Part shown: one piece after another, positions 26,160-34,974 of the stretch
Layout of the letters: each line of letters begins with the position of its first letter
Numbering within the stretch: position 1 is the first letter of the stretch
Assembly: GCA_937890575.1 (NCBI GenBank)
Contig: CALADZ010000141.1
Coordinates: 1 to 35,676 of the forward strand
Direction: 5' to 3'
DNA: 35,676 nucleotides
Source: MAG-120531 sp002378585
GTDB lineage: Bacteria; Bacteroidota; Bacteroidia; Flavobacteriales; Flavobacteriaceae
Made by a program: the position numbers and the translations under genes
The notes under the pieces: generated by a model
What the model was told of the DNA's origin: nothing
Seen by the model: only the letters and a program-made list of their open reading frames with translations
The model's database searches: none

Positions 26160-29100
26160 TTAGTAATTAATGGTAATTCCGAACAAGAATGATTTTGAAG
26201 CTGGATTGGTAAAGTAGTCAAGACCTTTACCGTTTCCATTGCCAAATTGATTTACATCAGGATCAATACCTCGTATATTGGTGAATAAGGCAAGATTTCT
26301 TCCGGTTAAGTTGATATCCACAGAGCTTAACTTTAGCTTCTCGACAAGGGTATTTTTCAATTCATAGCCTAAAGTCAATTCTCTAAAGCGCACATAGCTG
26401 GCATCTGCCACAGCAAATTCGCTGATTACCGAGCCGCCAAATCCGCCTCCTAGCGTGGTGTACCATTTTTCATCCAACAGCACATCACCACCTCCAAAGT
26501 TTTGGATATTTCCTCGTACAGTAGAACCTGCTGCAATCGTTGTCCCTGCATAGTTAACTATATCTGAGGGAACAGTTACCGTATTGCCCACATCTGCGTG
26601 GGTACCAAAACCATACAATACATACCTGGTTCTCTCGGCTAGATCATTTCCTTGACTAGTGTCAAATAAGGCATTTAATTTTAACCCTTTATAATTGGCT
26701 CGAACTCCAAAGGAACCTCTCCAATCTGGGTTTGGATCACCAATTACTTTATCTCCAGTAGGATCGAGTTGTGGAAAGCCATTTTTATCTAATTCAAGGT
26801 TGCCATTGGCATCTCTAAGCGCAGCGGAGCCTAATAATACACCAAGAGGTTGTCCGACAACAGCGCTCGACTTTACGGAAGACCCGCTAGTTAAGTTAAC
26901 CGAGGCTACACCACTTAAATCAAGTACCTTGTTTCTGTTGGCAAATACATTTCCAAACACACTTAAATTAAAGTCATCTCCTTTAACTAAGGCATATTCA
27001 AATTCAGTTTCCCAACCTTTATTCTCAATGCGCCCAGCATTCTGATAAATGCTGTTGTACCCTTCCGATGGATTTAGGTCTAAATAAAGCAATGCATCTC
27101 TAGTTTCGTTGCGGTATATTGTTCCAGACAGCGAAAGCCTATTTCTAAAGAATCTAAGGTCTAGACCTAACTCTAGCTCTCTCTTTTTCTCAAACTCCAA
27201 ATTGGGATTTCCTTTATCATCATTAACGCGGAAACCACCCCCAAAAGCATCTAATGAAATTAAATCAGAATAGCTGGAGTATGAGGCATTTTCATAAGTA
27301 GTGCTAAATAAGTGTGCTCCAGGAGGAAGTCCAACCTCCCCGTAGGCCAATCTTAACTTACCAAAAGAAAGCCCTTTGGTCATGTCCTCTTTAACTAAAC
27401 CACCCCAGTTAAATCCTAATTCTGCACTTGGGTAAATAAAACTCTTGGAGCTTGAAGAAGCATCTTCGTAGGTGGCCCCTAAATTCATGTTTAAATAATC
27501 CTTGTACTGGAATTGAGACTGAACATATCCGCGTACCGTTCTAAACAATCTATTTCTTTCTTCATAGTTCTTAGTGGCGGCAACTGCAGGGTTTTGAAGG
27601 CGTGCATTGTATAAGAAGTCAACGGCTTCTAAATATGTTTGTTTGCGTTGAGAATCATTCATCGCAAAACCAGAAATCAAGTTCAAATCCAGATTGTCCC
27701 AAGAAAACTGCATGGAAGAAATAAGCTCTGTATTGACCTCGGTTACGTTAAACGTTTCGTTTTGGTATCTTCCGTTGGTGGCTCCATCTGAGGAAAACAT
27801 GGGGAAAAAATAAACGCGATCATCCGTGTATTGATCTAAACCAGAACGCAATACCGCATTCCACCAAGGCTTTAAAGTTGCTGTAAATTCTGTAGATGCT
27901 ACCACGCGATTTACATCTGTATCACTCGTTTGCTCGTACAGCGTCCAAAGTGGGTTGTTGTACGTCGCTGAACTTGAATTCCCTAAATAACGTCGGTAAC
28001 TTCTATGTCTATCCTCTATCGGGTTTCCATTTTTGTCGAAGTACGTACCCTTGTACCCACTGATATCAAAATCAGGTGGTGTTCTCAAAAGACCTAAGTA
28101 AATACCTGCCGTATTAGACCCTTGTTGAATTCTGTTAGAGTAGTTGGTTGAATAAATAACCTTAGAATTATTCTTTAACCAGTCCGCAAAATTATAGGTG
28201 GTAGCTAAAGTGAATGAGGATTTATTGTAGTTCGAATTACGCATAATTCCATTTTGGTTCACTTTGTTCATACTCATATAGTATGTACCCTTGTTATTTC
28301 CCCCGGAAAGGTTGAATTGGTGAGTTTGTGTCGATCCTGTGGTAAAGACCAAATCAAAGTTTCGATCGGTGTAGACCTCCATACTGTTTTTCTTGGTAAT
28401 GGGGTAGTACGCCACTCCTGTGTTGGCTAGAAAATATTCTCCAGAAGTATTGACAGCATCCGCTTCCCCACTACGAGCCTCTATAAAGTCTCCCCATGAG
28501 TTTGTGGCTGTTGGACTATACTTTCCATTGGCCCCTTGACCGTAGCTTTTTTGCATAGGGTGACGTACATTGATTAAGTCATAGGATATTGAAGTATTGT
28601 AGGAGGCCCTCATTTTGCCTTCTGCACCACGCTTAGTAGTGATTACGATAACACCCCCCAAAGCCTTAGAACCATATATAGCTCCTGCAGAGGCTCCTTT
28701 AAATATTTGAATGGACTCAATATCGTTTGGGTTGATGTCATTTAACCTGGATTGTTGTGAAATCCCACCGTCAGCTCCTGATCCAAAGCCTTCAAAATTA
28801 TCGTTATTCGTAGGCACCCCGTCAATAATGATCAAAGGTTGTGTTTGACCGATAATCGAACTCGCTCCCCTTATCTGAATGTTGGAACCTGCCCCTGGGT
28901 CAGCACTGGTGGCTGATATGGTAATCCCTGATGCTTTACCTGCCAATCCGTTAATCAAGGTAGGCTCTCCAGAACGAACCACATCATTGGCTTGCATTTT
29001 AGAGTACGTGGAGGCTATTTTATCTCTGTTTTCTTTAAAGCCAAGCGCAGAAACAACCACTTCATCCAGCGCATTGTCCGTGGTTAATGTAAAATCATAG

Positions 29101-29354
29101 GTGTCCTGGCTGTCTACCTGTCGGGTCATTTTTCGGTACCCTATGTAACTAACCACAATGGTTTGACCCTGTCGAACATCTAAGGTAAAGACACCATCAA
29201 AATCAGTGGTGGTACCCGTAGTTGTTCCCTCGATAAGTACAGAAGCTCCAGGTAGTGGAATACCTGATTCATCGGTGACCTTACCTTTGATACTTTTCTG
29301 GGCAAACGTAGCCACAGAAAAAAGCAATAAAAAGTGTAAAATGAATTTTTTCAT
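26160..29354 (-). CDS. SusC/RagA-family TonB-linked outer-membrane transporter
   Basis: TonB-dependent importer forming the barrel under the SusD lid. The 1064-aa protein starts with a signal peptide ending in FAQ, then a carboxypeptidase-D regulatory-like domain (GKVTDESGIPLPGASVLIEG), the TonB-box region (LDEVVVSALG), a plug domain (IQIRGASSI; PLIIIDGVPTNN; GASAGAIYGSKALGGVIVITT), and a long beta-barrel ending in FLFGITINY with a terminal aromatic residue. All hallmarks are intact. It is divergent from the membrane-anchored HTH gene across 141 nt of AT-rich DNA, which probably contains the promoters of both. Substrate unknown; see the locus-level inference. Confidence 0.95.
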   Translation of the reverse strand: MKKFILHFLLLFSVATFAQKSIKGKVTDESGIPLPGASVLIEGTTTGTTTDFDGVFTLDVRQGQTIVVSYIGYRKMTRQVDSQDTYDFTLTTDNALDEVVVSALGFKENRDKIASTYSKMQANDVVRSGEPTLINGLAGKASGITISATSADPGAGSNIQIRGASSIIGQTQPLIIIDGVPTNNDNFEGFGSGADGGISQQSRLNDINPNDIESIQIFKGASAGAIYGSKALGGVIVITTKRGAEGKMRASYNTSISYDLINVRHPMQKSYGQGANGKYSPTATNSWGDFIEARSGEADAVNTSGEYFLANTGVAYYPITKKNSMEVYTDRNFDLVFTTGSTQTHQFNLSGGNNKGTYYMSMNKVNQNGIMRNSNYNKSSFTLATTYNFADWLKNNSKVIYSTNYSNRIQQGSNTAGIYLGLLRTPPDFDISGYKGTYFDKNGNPIEDRHRSYRRYLGNSSSATYNNPLWTLYEQTSDTDVNRVVASTEFTATLKPWWNAVLRSGLDQYTDDRVYFFPMFSSDGATNGRYQNETFNVTEVNTELISSMQFSWDNLDLNLISGFAMNDSQRKQTYLEAVDFLYNARLQNPAVAATKNYEERNRLFRTVRGYVQSQFQYKDYLNMNLGATYEDASSSSKSFIYPSAELGFNWGGLVKEDMTKGLSFGKLRLAYGEVGLPPGAHLFSTTYENASYSSYSDLISLDAFGGGFRVNDDKGNPNLEFEKKRELELGLDLRFFRNRLSLSGTIYRNETRDALLYLDLNPSEGYNSIYQNAGRIENKGWETEFEYALVKGDDFNLSVFGNVFANRNKVLDLSGVASVNLTSGSSVKSSAVVGQPLGVLLGSAALRDANGNLELDKNGFPQLDPTGDKVIGDPNPDWRGSFGVRANYKGLKLNALFDTSQGNDLAERTRYVLYGFGTHADVGNTVTVPSDIVNYAGTTIAAGSTVRGNIQNFGGGDVLLDEKWYTTLGGGFGGSVISEFAVADASYVRFRELTLGYELKNTLVEKLKLSSVDINLTGRNLALFTNIRGIDPDVNQFGNGNGKGLDYFTNPASKSFLFGITINY

Positions 29355-29495
29355 AATGTTTGGTTAGATTTTAAGTTAATTTAAATAAACCAGATTGATT
29401 TTTGATGATTTATCGATTTTCAGCAAATTTTAACGAAATTTAAGAAAAGTAAAATATCAGAAAAATAGCCTAAATTAGGGTAAATAGTTCCAACA

Positions 29496-30575
29496 ATGAC
29501 CAACGAAGAAAGCAACCAACTCTACCATACGTTTGTATCAGAACTCTCTAGAATATATGGGAGTTTTGAAAATTTTCAGTTTAAAAAAGCCACAAATGCA
29601 ACGATTGCCTCTGAGCTTAACTACAGTAATTCACAGTTTTCCAGACTGATCCACAACACAGCTTCACATGGTGAACTTGAAAGAGCTGTTAATTCGGCCC
29701 ATCAATTAGTAAAGCTCAAAAACTTTAGAAGAATTTTAAAGGGTACCGCTTTAATCAGCAGCATAATAATCACCAGCCTCATTTTATTGTTAGCTTTTCA
29801 AAAAAATGATACGGAACATGAAATTCATTCCATGAAGGATTCATTTAAAAACTTATTCAAAGAGGACGAGGTGCTAAATTTTTACACCAAACTTCAAGAC
29901 CTCCCGACTGATTGCAATTTTCCTAGCTACAAGTATCAAGGCGAATGGGTTTTAAACAACGCCATTCAAATCCCTTTGTTTCGAGAAAAAAATGGATTTC
30001 ATCTTAGAATCAGCAATTCAGTTTTGTACACCAAGTCTGCCAATGCTCAGGGAACAATCATGGAGGGGTATGAATTAGAGACTATGGAAATATGGTATGA
30101 TTTAGAAAAAAGGGTCATCGATGAGTTTCTAATTTCTGACAGTGAAAATCAGAAACTACCCAAGTACAAGGAAGATTTTTTAACTGATAAAAACTTTGTC
30201 AAATTAGCGACCTCTTCCTCTGTGATCAGACATGAGTTTAGTTTTGAAGAAACAGGTATTCAAAAAGAATCTTCCATCATCACTAGGGATATTAACTACG
30301 AATCAGATCAATTTAAAAAACTTGATCTGAAAGAACCTACTGTTAAAAAGGAATTAGAAAAAATTGCCTTTGGGCAAACTTCACGCAAACCGATAAACTG
30401 TGCGCTAGCGCCCTATCCAAAAGCTGATTTCCACCAAATTGAGGAGGGTGACCAATTAAATTTCTCTTGTTTATTTAATATCAAAAACTACGGGAATACG
30501 AGTAATTTGAATAGTGTATTATATGGCAAGTCATTTAAACTAAAAAACCAATACATCTCCGCCACCTGTAATTAA
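29496..30575 (+). CDS. Membrane-anchored HTH protein with periplasmic sensor-like domain
   Basis: No named family with a proven function is recognised. The 359-aa protein has three parts. The cytoplasmic N-terminus (about 1-80) contains a helix-turn-helix-like segment: ATIASELNYSNSQFSRLIHN, residues 35-54. One membrane helix follows (about 82-101, GTALISSIIITSLILLLAF). The remainder (about 105-359) would be periplasmic. All four cysteines lie in that part (TDCNF, INCAL, FSCLF, and the penultimate position), fitting an oxidising compartment and possible disulfides. The topology is like ToxR/CadC. It is divergent from susC, suggesting it senses the periplasm and controls the susCD operon. That role is inference. 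Confidence 0.72.
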   Translation: MTNEESNQLYHTFVSELSRIYGSFENFQFKKATNATIASELNYSNSQFSRLIHNTASHGELERAVNSAHQLVKLKNFRRILKGTALISSIIITSLILLLAFQKNDTEHEIHSMKDSFKNLFKEDEVLNFYTKLQDLPTDCNFPSYKYQGEWVLNNAIQIPLFREKNGFHLRISNSVLYTKSANAQGTIMEGYELETMEIWYDLEKRVIDEFLISDSENQKLPKYKEDFLTDKNFVKLATSSSVIRHEFSFEETGIQKESSIITRDINYESDQFKKLDLKEPTVKKELEKIAFGQTSRKPINCALAPYPKADFHQIEEGDQLNFSCLFNIKNYGNTSNLNSVLYGKSFKLKNQYISATCN

Positions 30576-30721
30576 ACTGTTCCCCTATATGATAGCCAAA
30601 TAGATTGCTGAGTAACTACATAGAGCCACTGTGGTAAAGTGTATACAGACTATTTTGTAGTCAACGTAACGGTTAATGAGCTATCTTTAGTTAAACCACT
30701 TCATAGAACAAGTTATCCGGC

Positions 30722-31882
30722 TTGGGAATAGAAAATCAAATACAGGTATGGGTTTCAGCTTTAGTGCTTATAATGAGCACTTTATGGTTAGTGCATCACC
30801 TTCAAAAAACTCAAAACCGATGGTTGATCAAGTTTACCGATTGGTTGCCTCCCATACTATTTGCCTATTTGATCCCTGCCTTTGGACGTTTTGTTATCCC
30901 CTTTGAATCAATAATACCCTCACTGAGTTGGTTTAGTAAATCATTTTTGATTCCAGCGGCTGTTTTCAGCGTCATGGCTGGACTAAATATTCGCTCACTC
31001 AAAAGTGTTTGGCCCAAACCCATCTTGTTGTTTTTATCCGGGTCGTTCATCATTGCTTCATTGCCTATTTTAATTCTAGGAGTCGCCAAGTTATTCTTTG
31101 TGGAGATTTACCTGGATTGGCAGAGTACTGATTTGTGGAAAGGATTAGTGCCTATCGTGGGCAGTTGGATAGGGGGTTCAACCTCACAGGTAGTTTTAAA
31201 AGAAATTATCGATACTCCAGATCCACTATTCCTGTCTGTATTGTTGATCGACAATATAGCAGTCAACATATGGACAATCCTTATGTTTCAATGGATCAAA
31301 AAGTCGGATCATATAGATACCAAATGGGGTATACAGAAAGAAAAAAACACCGAATTAAATGCCGATGAAAAAAAAGGAAGTTGGTGGTCCATAGAACTCC
31401 TAGTCATTATAGGATATTCAATCCTATCGTATTGGCTACCTTGGTCCTTTTTGACCATGATCCTGTGCACCAGTGTTTTAGGGGTGCTGATCAGCGCATT
31501 AATACCCAAATGGAACTCGGCCAATAGTCTCCGATGGGCGGGTTGGTTGATCATTCTGGTTATGATCTTTTTAGGGTTTAAACTGGATTTTTCGCATTGG
31601 AACATCCCTCTGTCTTTAATCTCCGTAGTGCTAGTCTGGTTTGTATTTCACGCATTATGGATCGGTCTACATACCTATCTATTTAGAGTGCCTAGTGCGT
31701 GGTTGGCTATTACCAGCATGGCCAATCTAGGCGGAATATCCACCGCCCCAGCGGTAACCGCCGCTTACGATCAAAAATTAATGCCTCACGCTGTATTGCT
31801 CTCCATACTCAGCATGGCCACTGGAACCCTATGGGGCTTATGGACCATATACTGGATTCAGCAACTTTTTGTCACTATATAA
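30722..31882 (+). CDS. DUF819-family inner-membrane permease, TTG start
   Basis: Polytopic protein of 386 aa with about ten hydrophobic helices, matching the DUF819 (YjcL-like) family: VGSWIGGSTSQVVLKEI and LLIDNIAVNIW in the first half, and SMANLGGISTAPAVTAAY in the second. Family members are putative transporters; in some Bacteroidota they are thought to import peptidoglycan-derived peptides. The start is a TTG at 30722: a stop lies just upstream in frame, and the next ATG (30773) would cut away half of the first helix. It precedes the GGT-like gene by 12 nt, so the two form an operon and probably act on related substrates. Confidence 0.83.
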   Translation: MGIENQIQVWVSALVLIMSTLWLVHHLQKTQNRWLIKFTDWLPPILFAYLIPAFGRFVIPFESIIPSLSWFSKSFLIPAAVFSVMAGLNIRSLKSVWPKPILLFLSGSFIIASLPILILGVAKLFFVEIYLDWQSTDLWKGLVPIVGSWIGGSTSQVVLKEIIDTPDPLFLSVLLIDNIAVNIWTILMFQWIKKSDHIDTKWGIQKEKNTELNADEKKGSWWSIELLVIIGYSILSYWLPWSFLTMILCTSVLGVLISALIPKWNSANSLRWAGWLIILVMIFLGFKLDFSHWNIPLSLISVVLVWFVFHALWIGLHTYLFRVPSAWLAITSMANLGGISTAPAVTAAYDQKLMPHAVLLSILSMATGTLWGLWTIYWIQQLFVTI

Positions 31883-31894
31883 ACTCCTTGCTTT

Positions 31895-33466
31895 ATGAAA
31901 AACTACGCGTTAAAACTGCTTTTCTTACTTATTGCCTTCCAGGGTTTTGGGCAAAAATATGCCAACAATGCTGTATCAGCGGCGCATCCATTGGCTACAG
32001 ATGCAGGTGCGCTTATGTACCAACAGGGCGGTAATGCCTATGACGCTGCTGTAGCTGCTGCATTTGCCTTGGCTGTAGTCGAACCCAGTATGAGCGGATT
32101 GGGTGGTAGACTGCAAGCTATTTACCAAACCTCTGAGGGTTTAACTCGAGGCATTGACGCTTCCACCGAGGTACCGTCAAATTATAAAAGCACCCAAGAA
32201 AAATATTCAGAAGGCTATGAAACCATAGGGATACCTGGTGTTGTACGTGGTCTTGAAAAGCTCCACGCTGGAAACGGCGTACTGCCATGGAAAACGCTTT
32301 TAGAGCCAGCGATCAACTATGCAAAAAATGGTTATGAGATCTTACCCGGAGAGGCTGCAAGACAAGCTGCTGCTAAAAGTTCAATCGAAAAATACCCTGG
32401 TACAAAACAAAATTTTTTAACCCCAAATAACCAGACTTATACAGCAGGATCAAGGGTAGTACAAAAAGATTTAGCCCGAACTCTAGAGGTTATTGCTAGG
32501 CGGGGGGCAGATGGATTCTACACGGGAAAAATGGCACGGACCATCGCTAAGGACATGAAAAAAAACAATCATATACTCAGCTATCAAGACCTTAAAAACT
32601 ACCAAGCTTTGGATTTGAAAGTATTGGAAGGGACATTTAGGGGGCATACAATTAAAAGTCTTTACCTTCCTTCCTATGGGGCGATAACCCTTCAAATACT
32701 CCAGATCGCCGACCATTTTACACCACCCACAAATAACACAGAATGGACTAATCAATTAGGACACGCTTCTGAAATTGGCTACCAACACCGAGCCTTTCAA
32801 CAAATCCCTGATTCACTAGCCTCTATACTATCCAAAGAAAAAGCAGCTTTTTGGGCGCAAAAAGGAAAACAACTAGCACCCAGTAAATTACCCGAAAACA
32901 CCACAGGCGAATCCTCAGCTGCCCAAGGCCACACAACTCATCTAACCACCGCCGATAAATGGGGCAACGTAGTATCGCTCACTCAGACTCTAGGGCCCAA
33001 TCTAGGATCTAGAGTCGTTACTCCTAAGCTAGGATTTTTATATGCCGTAACATTGGGCGGCTATCTCGGAGATTATAAACCCGGAGATCGCGCCCAATCA
33101 CATATATCCCCTACTCTTGTAGAAAAAGATGGGGAGATACACTTGGCGCTTGGAGCTGCTGGAGGCAATAAAATTGTCATCGCCGTTGCCCAGGTAATCA
33201 GCCGATATGTCGATCAAGGATACTCCTTAAATGAATCTTTGGCCCTTCCCAGAGTATACCCAAACGGTAATCGCTGGCAGATAGAAAACCACGACGGCCT
33301 TTTCACTCGTTTAGGATCTGGAGACCAATTATGGAAAACCCCAGAATTTACTGATCAAAAAGCCTATTTCGGCAGGGTTCACGCAGTGGCCTTAGATCAA
33401 AAGACCCGTAGTTGGATGGCAAGCGCAGATCCAGATTGGGAGGGCACTGTCCGGCTTGTTGAATAA
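31895..33466 (+). CDS. Gamma-glutamyltranspeptidase-fold Ntn-hydrolase, exported, altered substrate pocket
   Basis: GGT-family self-processing hydrolase with a signal peptide (MKNYALKLLFLLIAFQGFGQ). The order of motifs fits: GGNAYDAAVAAAFALAVVEP, then processing at Thr347 of GHTTHL, giving a small subunit of about 177 aa with DKWGNVVSLTQT and SHISPTLV. However, residues that hold the gamma-glutamyl group in E. coli GGT are changed: Arg114 (DFRExAP) is Ser90 (DASTEVP), Asn411 is lost (TQTLGPN), Asp433 (MDDF) is missing, and the Ser-Ser pair reads Ser-His. The glycine loop after SGLGG is also shortened. The nucleophile remains, so it is probably active on another amide substrate. Operon with the DUF819 permease. 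Confidence 0.85.
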   Translation: MKNYALKLLFLLIAFQGFGQKYANNAVSAAHPLATDAGALMYQQGGNAYDAAVAAAFALAVVEPSMSGLGGRLQAIYQTSEGLTRGIDASTEVPSNYKSTQEKYSEGYETIGIPGVVRGLEKLHAGNGVLPWKTLLEPAINYAKNGYEILPGEAARQAAAKSSIEKYPGTKQNFLTPNNQTYTAGSRVVQKDLARTLEVIARRGADGFYTGKMARTIAKDMKKNNHILSYQDLKNYQALDLKVLEGTFRGHTIKSLYLPSYGAITLQILQIADHFTPPTNNTEWTNQLGHASEIGYQHRAFQQIPDSLASILSKEKAAFWAQKGKQLAPSKLPENTTGESSAAQGHTTHLTTADKWGNVVSLTQTLGPNLGSRVVTPKLGFLYAVTLGGYLGDYKPGDRAQSHISPTLVEKDGEIHLALGAAGGNKIVIAVAQVISRYVDQGYSLNESLALPRVYPNGNRWQIENHDGLFTRLGSGDQLWKTPEFTDQKAYFGRVHAVALDQKTRSWMASADPDWEGTVRLVE

Positions 33467-33512
33467 TTTTGCGGAGACAATAACCATTAGGCCTTTCGAT
33501 TAACTCACTAAT

Positions 33513-33552
33513 CTATGACTACTACCCATTGAATAACGGGAAGTAGACATAG
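33513..33552. repeat. 15-bp imperfect inverted repeat between convergent genes
   Basis: CTATGACTACTACCC (33513-33527) pairs with the reverse complement of 33538-33552, with 13 of 15 positions matching and a 10-nt loop. It lies between the convergent GGT-like gene and the XRE regulator. No T tract follows on either strand, so termination is possible but not typical. It may also be a small repeat-element remnant. Confidence 0.6.
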
Positions 33553-33592
33553 ACGATGAGCATGCTAGTACAGCTAAAAAACACTGAAAAAA

Positions 33593-33805
33593 TCAAGGAA
33601 GCCTAAAAATATCTTCCACCGAACAATTCAATGTTTTTGAAATTTTCAAAGCCAAAACTGTAGAGGGTACATAGACCCCATTTTCAATAGCGTTGATACT
33701 TTTCCTGGATACCTCCGCTTTAATGGAGAGTTCCTCCTGAGTATAACCAGCTGATTTTCTGAGTTCTTCTAAATTATTGAGAAGCTTCTGATGGTTTTTA
33801 CCCAT
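33593..33805 (-). CDS. Small XRE-family (Cro/CI-type) HTH regulator
   Basis: DNA-binding transcription factor of 70 aa made almost wholly of one HTH-XRE domain: NLEELRKSAGYTQEELSIKA, then VSRKSINAIENGVYVPS and SVEDIFRL at the end. It lacks any effector domain, like small regulators co-encoded with a membrane protein. It starts 2 nt after the stop of the small membrane protein gene, so the two are one operon. It is likely autoregulatory: repeated half-sites overlap the operon promoter. Confidence 0.9.
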   Translation of the reverse strand: MGKNHQKLLNNLEELRKSAGYTQEELSIKAEVSRKSINAIENGVYVPSTVLALKISKTLNCSVEDIFRLP

Positions 33806-33807
33806 GC

Positions 33808-34203
33808 TTACTTCTTTTCAAATTTATCGACCGCATCCGTTAGTTCTTTTTCAGTGTTTGGATAGAGGTATCCAGCAATCATGGTCCCTACTCCGATCAA
33901 CCCAACCAATGCACCGACACCTTTTAAAATACTTCCCAGAAAGAAATAACCCAAGGCAAATAATCCCGTACCCACAAAAATGGTGATCACCCCACTCCGG
34001 CGATAATCTATGGGCTCATGTTTTCTCTCCTCGAAAATATTCAACAGCTCCTCAACTTTCGATGAATCATCGAGGTTCTTGGAGATTTCAATAACTGCCT
34101 CCCGCTTTCCCTTGGCGTCTTTATACTTCCAAATAAACACAGCCACGGGGATGAGTAAACCGATCAACATTCCGAAGATTGGGATAATAATTCCTGGATT
34201 CAT
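33808..34203 (-). CDS. Small membrane protein (DUF6249-like) paired with the XRE regulator
   Basis: 131-aa protein with an N-terminal membrane helix (PIFGMLIGLLIPVAVFIW), a charged cytoplasmic stretch (AKGKREAVIEISKNLDD to RKHEPIDYRR), and two further helices (GVITIFVGTGLFALGYFFLG; LVGLIGVGTMIAGYLY). The layout matches small DUF6249-type membrane proteins of Bacteroidota, often near regulators. It is the first gene of the two-gene operon, directly below the mapped promoter. Function unknown; sequestering or signalling to the regulator is a guess. Confidence 0.72.
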   Translation of the reverse strand: MNPGIIIPIFGMLIGLLIPVAVFIWKYKDAKGKREAVIEISKNLDDSSKVEELLNIFEERKHEPIDYRRSGVITIFVGTGLFALGYFFLGSILKGVGALVGLIGVGTMIAGYLYPNTEKELTDAVDKFEKK

Positions 34204-34221
34204 TTTTTAAGATTTATGGAT

Positions 34222-34271
34222 TAATGTAACGCAAACGTAACATTATTTTTTATGAGAAGCAAACGTTACAT
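34222..34271 (-). promoter_or_regulatory. Promoter with overlapping operator-like repeats for the XRE operon
   Basis: On the minus strand TTTG (34260-34263) and TACGTTTG (34232-34239) are separated by 20 nt, an exact match to the Bacteroidota -33/-7 promoter form. A 13-bp direct repeat (GCAAACGTAACAT at 34231-34243 and GCAAACGTTACAT at 34259-34271, one mismatch, 28 nt apart) covers both boxes. A third half-site, AATGTAACG at 34222-34230, forms an imperfect inverted repeat with the first. A repressor binding here would block both promoter elements; the XRE protein of the same operon is the obvious candidate. Confidence 0.75.
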
Positions 34272-34295
34272 GAAAATTGAAGGCAATTGGGCATG

Positions 34296-34970
34296 TTAAA
34301 CTCCCAACACCACCTCTTTTTCAAGATAGAATCGGGCAAACAGTTCCTCGCTATACCAGTTATTTACCCGCGCTAGTTGAATCACTTTTTTGTGGGCTTC
34401 GTGCTGATAGGCATACCGCTTTACGCTGTCTATACTGGCCCAGACACTGATGGTCGCTTGGTAAATCAGGGGTAATTCGCCGATGCCTACCGCGTATTCG
34501 AGCTCGTCAAAATCATAAAGCCCTTTAGATGTTTTTCCCACTTGACGCCAAAAGTGCCACACCTTGTTGAGGCTTATTCGCGCTCGGGTCAACACGGCGA
34601 CTTTAGCATTTTCTGGGAGATTTTCTGAGACCACAAATGGATTGACACCCGACCACTGGCCATGGGAGCCTATGTTCTTAAGATAGAGTATACGCGTGCT
34701 GGAACATCTGTGTTCGTATTCATTGAAGTATTGATGATCTCTGAAAAAGGATTCCGCATGGGTGGCACTTTCCCAGACCATCAACCAGGCGTATTGGCCA
34801 AAATCAGGCCAGGCACCAAAACCGGCACCGCTCCCGGAACCCATGGATTTAAAAAATTGCAGACCCGGAATGTTCTTCAAGTACATCGAGGCCAATGGCA
34901 CCTGTCCAAACCCCCAAAATCTGTTGAAATTACCCCGTAAGCGAAATAATACGACCGTTGTTACTTGCAT
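34296..34970 (-). CDS. CrtA-like (spheroidene monooxygenase-type) oxygenase
   Basis: Member of the CrtA/spheroidene monooxygenase-like family, which in phototrophs adds a keto group at C-2 of acyclic carotenoids and in some Flavobacteriia hydroxylates carotenoids. The start at 34970 (MQVTTVVLFRLRG) matches the family N-terminus and leaves 4 nt after the methyltransferase stop; an ATG at 34991 would overlap that gene. Signature stretches: WGFGQVPLASMYL, FFKSMGSGSGAGFG, WPDFGQYAWLMVWES, and the ATISVWASIDSVKRYAYQ region near the end. About 224 aa, typical. No other carotenoid genes are visible in the window, so the substrate is open. Confidence 0.85.
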   Translation of the reverse strand: MQVTTVVLFRLRGNFNRFWGFGQVPLASMYLKNIPGLQFFKSMGSGSGAGFGAWPDFGQYAWLMVWESATHAESFFRDHQYFNEYEHRCSSTRILYLKNIGSHGQWSGVNPFVVSENLPENAKVAVLTRARISLNKVWHFWRQVGKTSKGLYDFDELEYAVGIGELPLIYQATISVWASIDSVKRYAYQHEAHKKVIQLARVNNWYSEELFARFYLEKEVVLGV

Positions 34971-34974
34971 CCGC

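Noticed and set aside
26695..27045. 116-aa plus-strand ORF opposite the SusC barrel
   Set aside because: It is antisense to a complete SusC gene, without own motifs.
30648..30662. Small inverted repeat GACTA/TAGTC as a terminator of the 29496 gene
   Set aside because: The stem is only 5 bp, and no T run follows.
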